In this document: piece after piece, positions 47,140 to 58,559 of the stretch
Position numbering within the stretch: the stretch's first letter is position 1
Layout of the letters: every line of letters begins with the position of its first letter
Assembly (NCBI GenBank): GCA_034359265.1
Contig: CP136891.1
Location: 88,120,001-88,184,000 of the forward strand
DNA: 64,000 nucleotides
Reading direction: 5' to 3'
From: Canna indica
Lineage: Eukaryota; Streptophyta; Magnoliopsida; Zingiberales; Cannaceae
Notes under the pieces: model-generated
Told to the model about the DNA's origin: nothing
The model's input: only the letters and a program-made list of their open reading frames with translations
Database searches by the model: none
Program-made: the position numbers and the translations under genes

Positions 47140-47232
47140 GCACTGCCCATGCCATCTGCCCGTGCTGCAGCCTGCAGCACTGCAGCAGCAGCATGGATAG
47201 CTGGCAACAGCCCATGCAATCTGCCAGCAATG
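47140..47232. repeat. GC-rich TGCCCRTGCTGCAGC module
   Basis: Contains ctgcccgtgctgcagcctgc and an inverted partner gcagcagcagcatgg, able to fold. Related modules lie at 5213, 5434, 36043, 41373, 54488 and 58033. Confidence 0.6.
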
Positions 47233-47639
47233 CTTTTGAGTGATCCATTAAGTAAGTGGTCCCTTCGTCGTCATCGTGAGGATTCACGGGATCCTATTAT
47301 AACAGTAAGTGATCCCTTCCCATTCTTTAATTTTTGAATCCCCTTCCCTCGTCTTTGGCTTTCTCTTTCCTGCATTACAACTCGTGAAAGCTCTTAAAGC
47401 TACTGTTGCTGCTTTTGTCTTTGGCCTGTCAATCTATCACTGGCTTTCCCTGCGTAATAATCGAATCGGAGAAAGCTCTTGAAGCATCTGGGGGAACTCA
47501 AATTTAATCAAATTTCTGCACTAAAAAAACTAAGGTGATTGTTGAATTACCTGATCTAACAACCCAATTCAGCCTTGAGTTATTTTTCCCCAACACTTTA
47601 ATCCTTCAAAACATCATTGGTCTTGGGTCCCTTTTGGCT

Positions 47640-48350
47640 CATAGGTACAATACCTCCAAAGAAATGCCTTACCAGTGACTTGGTTTGAAATTAACGCATG
47701 ATTGAATTGTAGTGTATGAATATTGAGGACAAACTTGGCATCTGCAACAGCATTTTGAAAAGCTTTAGACGTCTTGTTGATATGCCATGTTGTTTCACTT
47801 GCTTGTTGATACATAAGCCCAAGTGCCAACTGCACCTACATTCCCAAAAAAAGAAAAATGAATCACTAGAATTCAGAGTCATTATGAAACTTAATGTTAT
47901 CGTGATAGAAAAAATGATGTTAATGTAACCTATAAATAGATGATTATTGTACCATAGTTTTACATATGAATGTTGAATTTCTGATTTTGTATAAAGAAAA
48001 TGTGGCTTACCTATGCCACTAGATATTCTGTTGTTTTCAGTTATCTTTAAAAATTCAAGAGCAAGTGTATCTGTTATTTTATTCATTTTTACTTGATTTA
48101 TGCATATAAAAATAAAATCACGTACAGTAGTATAAACAGATCTCCTATTTAGTTTTCTACAATGTTTTTCCCATTAACATAAAATAGAAAAATATTGCAA
48201 ATATAAACAAGAACCAACCTGGACGCCTAAGTTTCCTTTCAAGCTTTTCTTATCTTTAGAACTCAAAGTTTTGTCACTATCAATGATCTTAGATACGGTG
48301 TCTTGAGGAAGATCAGGAGCCTCATCCCATGCATCTTCTCCAGCATATAT
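47640..48350 (-). pseudogene. Multi-exon gene fragment, unidentified
   Basis: Minus-strand exon-like blocks: 48350-48225 (AWDEAPDLPQDTVSKII, DKKSLKGNLGVQ, ending at a GTTGG donor), about 48085-48010 (ITDTLALEFLKITENNRISS, donor GTAAGC) and about 47850-47700 (VQLALGLMYQQASETTWHIN, then KAFQNAVADAKFVL). Splice-like borders and protein-like composition suggest real exons of one gene, but I do not recognise it and find no complete model. 47340-47480 resembles 58290-58350 in reverse orientation. Confidence 0.4.
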
Positions 48351-49230
48351 AAGAATTAATTATCTTGAATAAGTTGCCCTCAAGGTCCTTCAATAAACTT
48401 TATTACTTTTAGTCCTTTAGGTATTGTCTTCCTCCACATACCTTTCTTGAATATGTAAAGTAATTAATAATCAGGTATCAGAGAAAAAATATTCCACACA
48501 AATACAGCCCATGACTTCGACAGTGACAATTAAAAACACTTGAATATCACACAACGCATTATTATTTATTAGTGAGTTATATATATATGAATACAATACC
48601 TTGTATTTTGGTTCAGGGTACCAATTATAGAAGATGCAAGTAAGTAACAATGTAACTCAATTTACATGTATAGTGGACATATCAAACATTGCAATGCAAA
48701 ACTATCAGTAATTTTAAGTGATAATTTATCTATATGGTAATCTGGCTTATATTCAATCATGTAAACCAAGAGAGAACAACATGCCAAGGTGATGCCAATG
48801 TACACAACAACATGATAGCTCCACATAAATCAATGAACAATTGACCAATTAATATATTTTTGATAATCCAAAACAACAGCAAACCTAAATTATTCTAATA
48901 ATCAAACATTTCCTACAGACTTTAAAGAAAATTTACAAATTTATCGATAAATTTTCATCCAAATTTTATGGATATTTTTTTCCAAATAATTATAAATCAT
49001 TTATGACACCTCTTTGTTCCATTTATAAAAAATATATTTTATAATTAATTAATGACACCCTCAATACACGCATTATCCTTTCAAAAACTCACCGTCTTCC
49101 AAATTTGCACTTCCTTTCTTCCATGCACGGGTGCATCACCTCCTCTTTCTCTCTTACCCACTAGAAACCCAAGCCAACACTGTTGCATCTCTCTCTCTTC
49201 CTCTCCCCTTCTCCTTCGTCTTCTTCTTCT
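48351..49230. other. AT-rich intergenic, no gene seen
   Basis: Part (48420-48560: gtaattaataatcaggtatc, cttcgacagtgacaattaaa) recurs at 54240-54330. The C/T-rich frame at 49052 is not supported as a gene. Confidence 0.45.
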
Positions 49231-49700
49231 TCCACTACAACAAACTTAATTATTACATTTTGGCGCCAAATCAATATAAGATTCCGACGTCAACGTAAGT
49301 CGAATTGCATATATAGATGTCAACAAAAGCGACGAAAGTTAGTGAATAACTATGTGAACTGATCTGGGCATATTGACGCCTGAGGAGGCGTCGAAATGTT
49401 TAAAATAATAATAAAGTTCTACATATACACCGATATGTAAAAAAAGATTTTATAAAAAAACAAAATCGAGGAATCTGAATTCCTCAGTAGGCGCCGCACG
49501 CGAAATTCATATCCGCATACGGCGTTGTACGTGGTGTTCGAGAATACCGCGTACAATGATCGCAATATTCGAAATACCGTAGCACGCGATATATATATAT
49601 TAAGTTGGTGTGCATTCGCGCCTGAACGATTTTCACCATGCGGCAAAAATCGAATGGATGTGGTTCCGTGCCGCACGATTTCCGCCACACGGCGAAAATC
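49231..49700. mobile_element. Probable CACTA terminus, second end not found
   Basis: Begins CACTACAACAAACTTAATTA and is followed by ttggcgccaaatcaatataa and repeated short GC-rich palindromes (cgattttcaccatgcggc, cgatttccgccacacggc). No matching TTGTAGTG end is found downstream, so it is a truncated element or a chance match. Confidence 0.4.
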
Positions 49701-49823
49701 GAAGCAAGGAAATTAGAAGCCTACTGTTTCATTGAGCAAGCAAAGGCTGACAATATATTATTTCATTCAAAATTCTATTTGATCATCTTTTTAGCTTTTT
49801 CTTAAGAGTGAGAATTTTATATT

Positions 49824-49854
<31 letters not shown>

Positions 49855-50081
49855 AATGAAATTACACTGATCTCCCCTCTATTTGTAATTTTATCTTATA
49901 ACCCCCTTGAGTTTTGTTAAAGATTACACAAACCTCCCCTATTACGAAATAAGATTACACAGACCTCCCCCGAGTTTTGTAAATTATTACACAGACCTCC
50001 CCTAAAATAATCACTCAAAGATTACTCAGGGGAGGTGATTGTAACCTGGACAAATAGAAGGGGGGTCAGTGTAATTTCTCT

Positions 50082-50112
<31 letters not shown>
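49824..50112. mobile_element. Mutator-type MITE, 289 bases
   Basis: Starts GGGTAAATTACACTGACCTC and ends with the exact reverse complement. It is flanked by the 9-base duplication TTTTATATT at 49815-49823 and 50113-50121. A 9-base duplication is typical of MULE-derived MITEs. Internally it repeats acacagacctcccc several times. Confidence 0.92.
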
Positions 50113-50113
<1 letters not shown>

Positions 50114-51330
50114 TTTATATTAGGTCGTCCTAGAGCTTGATTAAGCATATACATCACCGGGAAAAACCTTTGGGGAAGGGAAAGAGGCGTGGGGGTATCA
50201 AAGTAATTTTATTTTGAGAAAAAGGTGAGGCAAAGTCACACTATGTATTTCATAAGATTTGAAATGTTACATCACCTTATAAAAGTATAAAACTATTAGC
50301 GCTTCGGGGTCAACAAAAGAAAGAGACTTCTCCCTTGACCAAAACACCAAAAAAGAAAAAAATGAAACAAGAAAAGATAAGATTTCTAAAATACTAGGAC
50401 CAACAATTCGGGACTCCAGGTCCTCTATCCGACCCCCTGGATTTGGTCCCAAAAGGATGATGTCAGCTTTATGAACCCTGCCGCACCATCCTAATTTCCA
50501 TTAAAGATATGACTATTTTGGATGTGCCAAGAGCTCTAGCACCATGTCCTGGAAACTAGAGCCCGAGTACTGTTCTAGGCAGAAGTCTTGACAGTTATTT
50601 AGATTAAATTAAACTAATATTTATTATTTTATTTACACATTTAAATATTCAGATTTATAATATTCATTATTATTATTATTATTATTACTCTTAGTTAATT
50701 ATCTGGGTACAAGTATTTTTGTTTAAAATTATAATTTAAATTAATTCACTATGTATTAAAATTATCTGGGCTCAATGCAGTAATATGTATTCATATTAAT
50801 CAAAGTCTGTAGGTTACTCAACATAGATCATGCAGCTCGAATAAGATCAAGGAAAGATATTCAATCTCCTTTACTTACTATACTACATGCACCTTTAACA
50901 TATATTCCACAAGCTTATATTTTTTTCTAGGCATAATTTAACGCAAGCAGATGCATCTGGATATATTCTTCAGAACTCGTGAATTTTAATCTGTTCTTTA
51001 TTCGCTATACCAGTCAAAGTCAATTAATTACCACATATCAAATGGAGATTATTTGACAAATAACAATGATGGCAACAATTACCTGAATCAGGAAGTCTGA
51101 AACACTTGCACTTGATGACAACGATTAAAAAAGAACAGGAACTGAGACGAGAAAACATTTGTCAGTTCCCGTACTTTTTATATGATGCTGACATGTAATT
51201 GAGAATCGTGGCAGAAAGATTCACGGGATCACTCGATGAAGCATTCAAATTAAGTTCTCTTTACGGCTATGCCACAGTGGACAAACAATTTATTCACATA
51301 CTTTTTGTGATGCATATGGTGGCTGCCAGC
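50113..51330. other. Intergenic, duplicated AT-rich segment
   Basis: 50600-50760 (tttagattaaattaaactaa to aattcactat) recurs at 54045-54225, differing mainly in the length of the (ATT)n run. The 64-codon frame at 51199 (GSLDEAFKLSSLYGYATVDK) shares a SLDxAFK phrase with the small frame near 58120 but is otherwise unknown. Confidence 0.4.
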
Positions 51331-51334
51331 TGCC

Positions 51335-51470
51335 CATATACTATAGACAAACATACTTTTTTTATGTTAGGATGGCATGGCGATCGCACCTAACATATAC
51401 TATAGACAAACATACTTTTTCTATGTTAGGATGGCATGGCGATCGCACCTTACATATACTATATAGACAA
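51335..51470. repeat. 59-base tandem repeat, about 2.3 copies
   Basis: The unit catatactatagacaaacat followed by aggatggcatggcgatcgca is repeated directly. Confidence 0.8.
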
Positions 51471-54104
51471 ATGTTTTAACATGGACACATGAAAGACGGA
51501 TGAATCATGTCGATCCATACCAGATGATAAGGCCAGCTCATAAGTAATTGCATCTCTATGTCGTAGAATATAAAAAAAAACTCTATAAATCTGAAATTTA
51601 GTTTCTCTTTTTCAAAAAAGAACAATCCCGTTCATAAAAGACATCTTTAAAAAAACCAAATCACTTTTAGCAGCCCTCCTTCCAGAACCTTTCAGCATTG
51701 GAGCCGTATTCGACAATTGTTTTGGGGCTCCGACACGTTGTAATAACAACTCATAATCACTGCCACCAGCAAAAGAAAATTCTTTAAGGCAAATAGTAGG
51801 ACATAAACAAATAATTAAAGAACACGTGACTTGTGAATGAAAATTACACATCATTGGCAAACTGCTGTTATGCAGTTCAAAAAAGTCAAGAAGCGAACAG
51901 TTTATCAATGATCCTTAATTCTAATTACATGCACTGCCCACATGGGCAGCAGTTTCAACACCTCACTTTCACTCATCTTGCACTGTCTCTCGGCTGCTTG
52001 CAAAGAGAAAAAATAGGATATAGGAAGCTGACAGCACCTCACTTTCACTCATCTTGGACTTGGAATGATGTACTTTTTGTACACTCTACGGAGAAATTGA
52101 CATGAAGTGAGATTTGTCTTGTTGCGCTGGGTGAGGGAAGGTGACTTAATGGTTACAGCTCGTCAAGTGGATAAAGATGAAGAAAGTTGCTGGCACTTGC
52201 CTTTCACGCACCAGGCTTAACTATCCACCTAATTAAAATATATAAGCATGTGTTAGTGTATTCAAGCCGGTGATTCAGTTTTCCATTAATTCCTAGCATG
52301 CGCCGGGCAACAGCAGATAAACGATATAATATTGCAATAATATATCTTAATTTACATCCTCCAAATTAAGAAATTCCCCGTTTATTCAGCATTCAGAAAG
52401 ATATGCTAATTAATTATATTAACCAGAAACTAGTTAATATAAGCAGCTGGGCAGCTAATGGAAATGGAGGAGGAGGGGAATTAATCATCGTGTCCTATAT
52501 ACCCCTGCATCTGCATCTGCATGCATGCCAATTAGAGCTCAATCACGGGCGATCACATTTCCTGTATTAAAGCTCAATAAGGGACTGCCTCTCCGCTGCT
52601 TGCAGAGAGCAAAAATAGGGAGTCATCATGCTCATGCATTTGTTCACGGGCGCGCATGCATGCCAATTGTGTGTGTTGTATGCATGGGTGTGTCATTGTT
52701 GCAATTTCATCTATATAATTATGACAGAAAAAGAATACTACCCCCTTGAAATTTAACTCTAAATTTTGGTCATTGAAAAATAAAAATATACATGTGACCT
52801 TACCAGTCTGCACCATCGAGTTCGTACATGGCAGGCCTTTCAAATTTCAAAGAAGAAATATGTCACCTTATCAGTCTGCACCATCAAATTGCAAGGTACA
52901 CCTTTTTTTGGAATATTTTGATCTTTCTATTAATTAATTATCAACTTCATGAATAAATTATTTAATTTGATATTTAGTAATTGAAGGAATGATGTTGGCT
53001 CACCATATCTAGAAATTTGTTTAATTAATTATTATTATTAAGAATTTTGATCCTTTGGTCTCAATTAATCAAATTAAATGAGGGATCAACAATGACTCGG
53101 AATTTATATAAAGAGAGATCACAGGCTTATATTTAATACACACAAGCAAAAAGATGCATTTGTTCTCGATCAAACAACTGAAGAGTCACATGCAATGCTT
53201 TATAGTATTTAATTCATTTTTTTAATTAAAATATTATTACGAGTCATTGATGATTCCTCATTTAGTTTAAGGATGGGGATCAAATTTCTTATTAATAATA
53301 ATTGAACTAAATTATTAGATATGGTGAACGTACAAAAGACGTCCACATCCTTCCTTTGTTGTATATACTACTCTCATGCTGCATAGTGGGATCAGAATAT
53401 TCTATAAATAATTTTAAATTAATAATTATAATTAAATTGACTTTATTTTTTAATATATTAAATAAAATACAACATAGTTAAACATAAAGATATAAAAAAT
53501 AAGATAATTAATTAACACAACTAAATATCTATAAATATTAACTTTACAATTAAATTTAAATCCAATAATAGTAATGAACTTCCATTATTACAAATAAAAA
53601 ATTAGTGAAAATATAATTAATATGAATGTAATTTTCTTTTAAAAAAGACATATAATAATAAAAACTCAAAAAAAAGAAGTGAAAATGCTTAAAACAACTT
53701 ACTAATAAAAAATAATCGAGTTTTTCAACTTATTGACTTAGTTATCCAAAATACTTAACATCAATTTATTCTTTTGACCATATATGATAAAAAAAATTAA
53801 GAACAATATAATTAAATTTGCCTCTTCATTGTGAACGTGCCAAATGTGAGATGATACATAAAACATGTTCTAACCCTATCCTAATTTTATATTAATTACA
53901 TATTATTTATGAGGTCAAATTTGCATCATAACATTGAGAATTTTATCCAAAATTCTCCCATTTTGAGTTCAAGTACTGCATGGAGTATCATAGTATTATA
54001 ACAGTTCGTGTTATAATATTATAATTTTGTTTTTACAATTATTTAGATTAAATTAAACTAATATTTATTATTTTATTTACACATTTAAATATTCTGATTT
54101 ATAA

Positions 54105-54162
<58 letters not shown>

Positions 54163-54480
54163 TCTTAATTAATTATCTGGGTACAAGTATTTTTGTTTAA
54201 AATTATAATTTAAATTAATTCACTATCAATGATCTCACATACCTTTATTAAATCTGTAAAGTAATAATCAGGTATCAGAGCCCATGAATTCGACAGTGAC
54301 AAGTAAAAACACCTGAATACAGCCTAAACCACCCACTCAAGGCAAAAAAAGCAATTAAAGAAATAAGGGGAACAAGAAAAATTAGCAACACTTGTACTTA
54401 AAATAATAGATTAATCAGGAATGAAATATTTTTGTCCCTGCCATGTGAAAAAGTCAGAAAGCCTTCGTAGTGGTGGGATA
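51471..54480. other. Intergenic, no gene seen
   Basis: Contains a duplicated cacctcactttcactcatct (51959 and 52037), the 10838-type segment at 52240, the 5136-type segment at 53172 and a (TTA)n run at 54111-54160. No open frame with recognisable motifs. Confidence 0.4.
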
Positions 54481-54487
54481 TGCACGC

Positions 54488-54733
54488 GGCAGCTTGGTCA
54501 ACCAGCTGCCCATGCCATTTGCCCGTGCTGTGGCAGAAACCCAGACTATCTGCCAAGGTAGCTTTTAAGAATACATTCTAAATTTAACTACAATTCATAT
54601 ATAATTGAATAGATTTTTACTTTTTTTCCTATTAAAGAATCTTTACAGACTATGAAATGATTAAACTAATTAAATTTTACGTTTATTTTTTTTAATTAAT
54701 TATCATTAATAATAATCAAAATATCTATATAAA
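54488..54733 (+). promoter_or_regulatory. Promoter of peptide copy 8
   Basis: The GC-rich module (accagctgcccatgccattt, 54503) is followed by cattctaaatttaactacaa, the block tcctattaaagaatctttac (54628) and the TATA box atctatataaatcaccgtcc (54723). The order and spacing match copy 1, showing that the whole 5' region was duplicated with the gene. Confidence 0.55.
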
Positions 54734-54773
54734 TCACCGTCCATCAACCTAGATTATTCATTCCTCTCCAACC

Positions 54774-55152
54774 ATGAAAACTACCGTCCATCTACCTCCA
54801 TTATTCATTCCTCTCCAACCTTTCAAGACTACCATGATGATACTAGTGATGATATGTGTGATGACTGATGGACCTCATTCATTCCTCTCCAACCATTCCT
54901 CTCCTACCATGATAATACTACTGATGATATGTGTGATGACTGATGGACCTCATTCATTCCTCTCCTACCATGATGATACTACTGATGATATGTGTGATGA
55001 CTTCTGTCGCTCTCGTCGATCACCACTGCTGCAACAAGGATGTAAGAATTTGTTGCGGCACTACTGAAGCATTGGAACCGGCACCGGCACCACCATCGAC
55101 GATGGTGCTGCTAAGCACGGAGCGGGTGTCCTTTTATAATAATAATTATTAA
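54774..55152 (+). pseudogene. Cysteine-pair peptide with triplicated 5' end (copy 8)
   Basis: The leader plus signal-peptide segment (cattcattcctctcc, accatgatgatactactgat, gatatgtgtgatgac) is repeated three times between 54774 and 55010. The original ATG (54774) leads into a shifted frame of 97 codons. The ATG at 54970 is in frame with the family core: MMILLMICVMTSVALVD, then HHCCNKDVRICC, GTTEALEPAPAPPST, and then a frameshifted tail reading through the usual stop region into VSFYNNNY (stop 55152). The C-terminal CC pairs are deleted. A peptide with signal and CC-x6-CC core could still be made from 54970. Confidence 0.55.
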
Positions 55153-55209
55153 TAGTTTATTTATGTTATGTTTAAGTACGTAATTATGCTTATGTTATGT
55201 TTAAGCATC

Positions 55210-55755
55210 ATGGTGATTCTACTCATCATCTGTGTGATGACATCTGTCTTTCTCGACCATCCCGACGATCGCAACTGCTGCAACATACATTTAAGAGTTT
55301 GTTGCAACACTACTTATTTTTTGAAGTAAAGCATTGTATTCAATTCATGAGTAAGAATAGAATACACAAGGGGGGAGAATCATAAAACATGAAAACCAAA
55401 AATATAAAAATAAAAAAGAAAACATAGTCAACACCACAAATTCATAATCCACCTCAAACAACCATATTAAATCATTTTGTAAGTGTTGAGGAATGATAAC
55501 ATGGAGCTAGTGAGATCGATCAGCCCCCGTGCATTACTTTCGAAGCATCTTCTATTCCTTTCACACCAAATGAACCAACACCATACCAAGAGAATGCGAG
55601 CCCGAGGTAGGTTTGCTCGGTTCTCCTGATCCCACTGTTGATCTCCCAGCGTTGCAACACTACTTATGCTACTACTGAAGCATCAGCACCAACGGTGGAT
55701 GTGAAGATGGACGAACGTCCATGCTGCAACAAGGTGATCCGCTCGTGCTCCTAAG
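55210..55755 (+). pseudogene. Cysteine-pair peptide split by a LINE fragment (copy 9)
   Basis: The first half (55210-55316) has the signal-like MVILLIICVMTSVFLD and then RNCCNIHLRVCCNTT, with both CC pairs and x6 spacing. The second half (55667-55755) continues TTEASAPTVDVKMDERPCCN and ends RSCS before the stop. The intervening 333 bases are a LINE 3' fragment, with GTTGCAACACTACTTA duplicated at 55301 and 55651. The insertion brings a stop seven codons later. The start lacks the usual MKTT beginning. Confidence 0.75.
55318..55650 (-). mobile_element. 5'-truncated LINE insertion
   Basis: Oriented on the minus strand: a short A tail (seen as T run at 55317), a 3' UTR, then coding sequence for the C-terminal end of a LINE RT protein (WCWFIWCERNRRCFESN), close to WRWFIWYERNSRVFQNS of the element at 59812. 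Flanked by a 16-17-base target duplication. It disrupts peptide copy 9. Confidence 0.88.
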
Positions 55756-56039
55756 CACGAAGCGATTATTCTTAAATAAAATTAAATTACCTCTATCTAT
55801 AGGTACCCCTTATGTTTTAAGGGTCGGTAGTATTAGATTGCTTAGGTTTATGTTTTAGTAGTATGTTAATTTTTATTTTGCTTCTTTATCTGTACGATGT
55901 TTTAATATTATATATGATTTGCTAAATTTATTAAGCCTTGCAAAACTAAGAAGAGAAGTTTAAGATATAATATCCAGACAATTAATCTAACTTGCTTTTC
56001 ACAATACTGCATGGGACTGTTCAGCAAACAAGGATCGAG

Positions 56040-56360
56040 CAGAATATCAACCTACAGAAATGAACAAGGAAATCAATTTTGTGCTAAAGAAATGTACTGT
56101 ACATACTGTATTTTCTAACTATACACTGATTAGAGAGAGAATAGAGCCACACTTACAACATACTCTACAGAAAAGCCTTCTTTCATTGTCGCATATATCT
56201 TCTTAAGGTCTTCACTGAAGACAACTGCAGCAATCTGTTTAATTAGTTGAGAGTTGAAACCAGTTCATAAGAAATCTTCTAACGGATAAAAGTTGACTCA
56301 TGAAAATTTCTGGAAGGAATGATCAAGATATCTTTAATGGCTAATGTACAAATGACTCTT
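56040..56360 (-). pseudogene. Exons of the gene whose 5' end is in the 898-base array
   Basis: Minus-strand exon 56234-56157 is exactly 26 codons: IAAVVFSEDLKKIYATMKEG and FSVEYV, with acceptor AACAG and donor GTAAGT. A second exon may start at 56051 (VDILLDPCLLNSPMQY). The flanking intron (cattccttccagaaattttc) matches the array unit. In the array the same exon has two internal deletions. The protein is not recognised; this copy is the better preserved version of exon 3. Confidence 0.55.
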
Positions 56361-56534
56361 GCTCATACAAGTATACAACAGGCACATGGCTTAGAAGAAT
56401 GTTATATAGTAGACCATAACCAAGAAAGAATATAATTACTGAATAAGCTTAGAACATTAAAATGTTCAAAAAGCAGCCTGGGAATTCTTCCGCTTGTTCC
56501 AATCCACGAATTCCGGCAGAAATTCCAATGAATG

Positions 56535-58125
56535 ACAATGCTAAGTGATGAAGTACACGACCCATGCACTAAGCCATTCTTGCAATAATTGCATTACGAC
56601 AACAAAATGATAAAAGCTATTATGATTCGTGAGAGATCATCTTCACAAGCATCAACCTATCATCATCAGACCAACTCATTCATCATTTACGATGCTTTCC
56701 CCACGGAGTAAAATTGGGAATAAAAGAAGAGAAAAATAAATACAAAACAGAAAAAGACACACCGCAATCATAGGAGACATAAGATCTCACTATACCTGGA
56801 CTCTTTACAACACCTACACTGTCACGACAAGTCTCAGCATAGCAACAAGCAAAGCAACTTCCAAGGTGGTTGAACATGTTGGAAAGTTAAATGGGAAAGG
56901 AACAACAAAGATTAGAAATGTAATTGAGATGAGAGCATCGAGCAACTCTCTCCCTCACACCGCTCGACTACCATTTTGACGACAGCTCTCTCCCATGTAT
57001 TACTCATCTATGCCTTGATAAATAACCATCTACTATGCTCCCATATATATGTTGATTTCAATTATACACTTTCTTAAGCATAATCTCACCCACTTTTCTG
57101 CTGACGGATCATTGTAAGTATGTAACTTGACTATATCCAGATATTGATTGCATGTTTCAGCTCTAATTTGGTGCTCAGAAATCTATATTTATCATCTTAA
57201 TATTTTCATTAAATAGTATGTTTTTAGATACTTTATTCCCTAAAAGAAGAACAGGAAAAGTGAAGGTGAAGGATTGAATCTAAATTATTTTAGTATATTA
57301 GCTGTTCACAAATGTATAATTGGAGTTAGTATTGTTGGGAATTTTGTGCTTTATTAATTGTTTATGGTAAAGAACAACAAACCGAAACATCAAGATAATG
57401 GCCAAGAAAATACTTCATTAATGAACCAAAATCAAGTCTAGATGCATATGCAGCTGCCATTTTAATGCTTGTTGTGAGAATAATATATACAACAATAAAG
57501 AAATATAATTGATCAAATTGGAACTATGAAGAGATAATTGCCATAATCTTTAGCCGTGGAAATAAATTCGAAGTAGATAGAATTCTCTTTCTCACCATTG
57601 CAGATCAAAATTCAACTGTAGCATGATAAGCAAACAACTAAATTGAATTAGCATTGTATCATCATTATCTCAATTCGCAGTCCAAGTTTACCATTGGTAA
57701 TGTTCCATCCTTCGATTTCAGCAGCTATCAGGAATCTCTGCAAAGTGCGAAGGTGTCATTATGAGTGTTCTCTTTCAGGTATCAGGAATCTCTGCAAAGT
57801 GGGAAGGTATCATTATGAGTGTTCTCTTTCAGGTATCAGGAATCTATGCAGCTATCAGCCTAATTAATGTTTCTTTCATGTTCTAAACTCTAAAGTGGGA
57901 AGGTGTCATCATGAGTTATAATTACTACAAATTTGAACAAAGGGTCGGGACTGAAATAAATAGAAAAATAAAATTACAGACTATTAAATGAAAACCTTGA
58001 TCTTCTAAATGCTTATTTTCTATTAATTTCCTGTAGTAGCAGCACGGGCAGCTGCTGCAGCACCATGTTGCCCCATTAATTGAAGGATGTGGGGCTCTTG
58101 TGATGTACTTGCGAGCCTTGAATGC
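56535..58125 (-). repeat. Right arm of the large inverted duplication
   Basis: Reverse complement of 35992-37268 plus 40104-40440 and lacking the 2835-base insertion. Ends at gccttgaatgcatcatcgag. It includes one GC-rich module (58033-58075). Confidence 0.9.
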
Positions 58126-58429
58126 ATCATCGAGTGATCGAGCTAATTACATGTTACTTAACTAATTAATCACAATAGTCAATAAAATTGCTGTTTCAAT
58201 TCCATAAATGGAGCACATGGTTCAAGGCCGAGTCCAACCACTAAATATGATGATCTTCCAAGCAGAAGTAGAAGCAACAGGTTTAATAGCTTCTTTTTCT
58301 GATTGTAATGCAGGAAAGAGAAAGCCACTGATAGATTGACATGCCAAAGATAGACGAGGAAAGGAAATTTTAAATTTTACATATTTACAGCTTGATACCT
58401 GTAAATATGTAAAATTTACAGGGATGAAC

Positions 58430-58552
58430 CTTAAGCTTAATCAACTCACCATCAGGATTATCTGGATGATTCATTGGATCATGCCTACTCACGAGGGTTG
58501 TAAAGCCCAATCTTGGATTTCGGGGGATTATTATTACCATTTCTCTAGCAAT
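58430..58552 (-). pseudogene. FTSH12: FTSH12 exon fragment
   Basis: A 41-codon block between an AG acceptor and a GT donor: IAREMVIIIPRNPRLGF, then HPDNPDGELIKLK. It corresponds to the exon after GDDITDGG in FTSH12-type proteins, which is exactly the part missing from the fragment at 45563-46290. A single isolated exon with several substitutions; not functional. Confidence 0.7.
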
Positions 58553-58559
58553 CTGTGAT

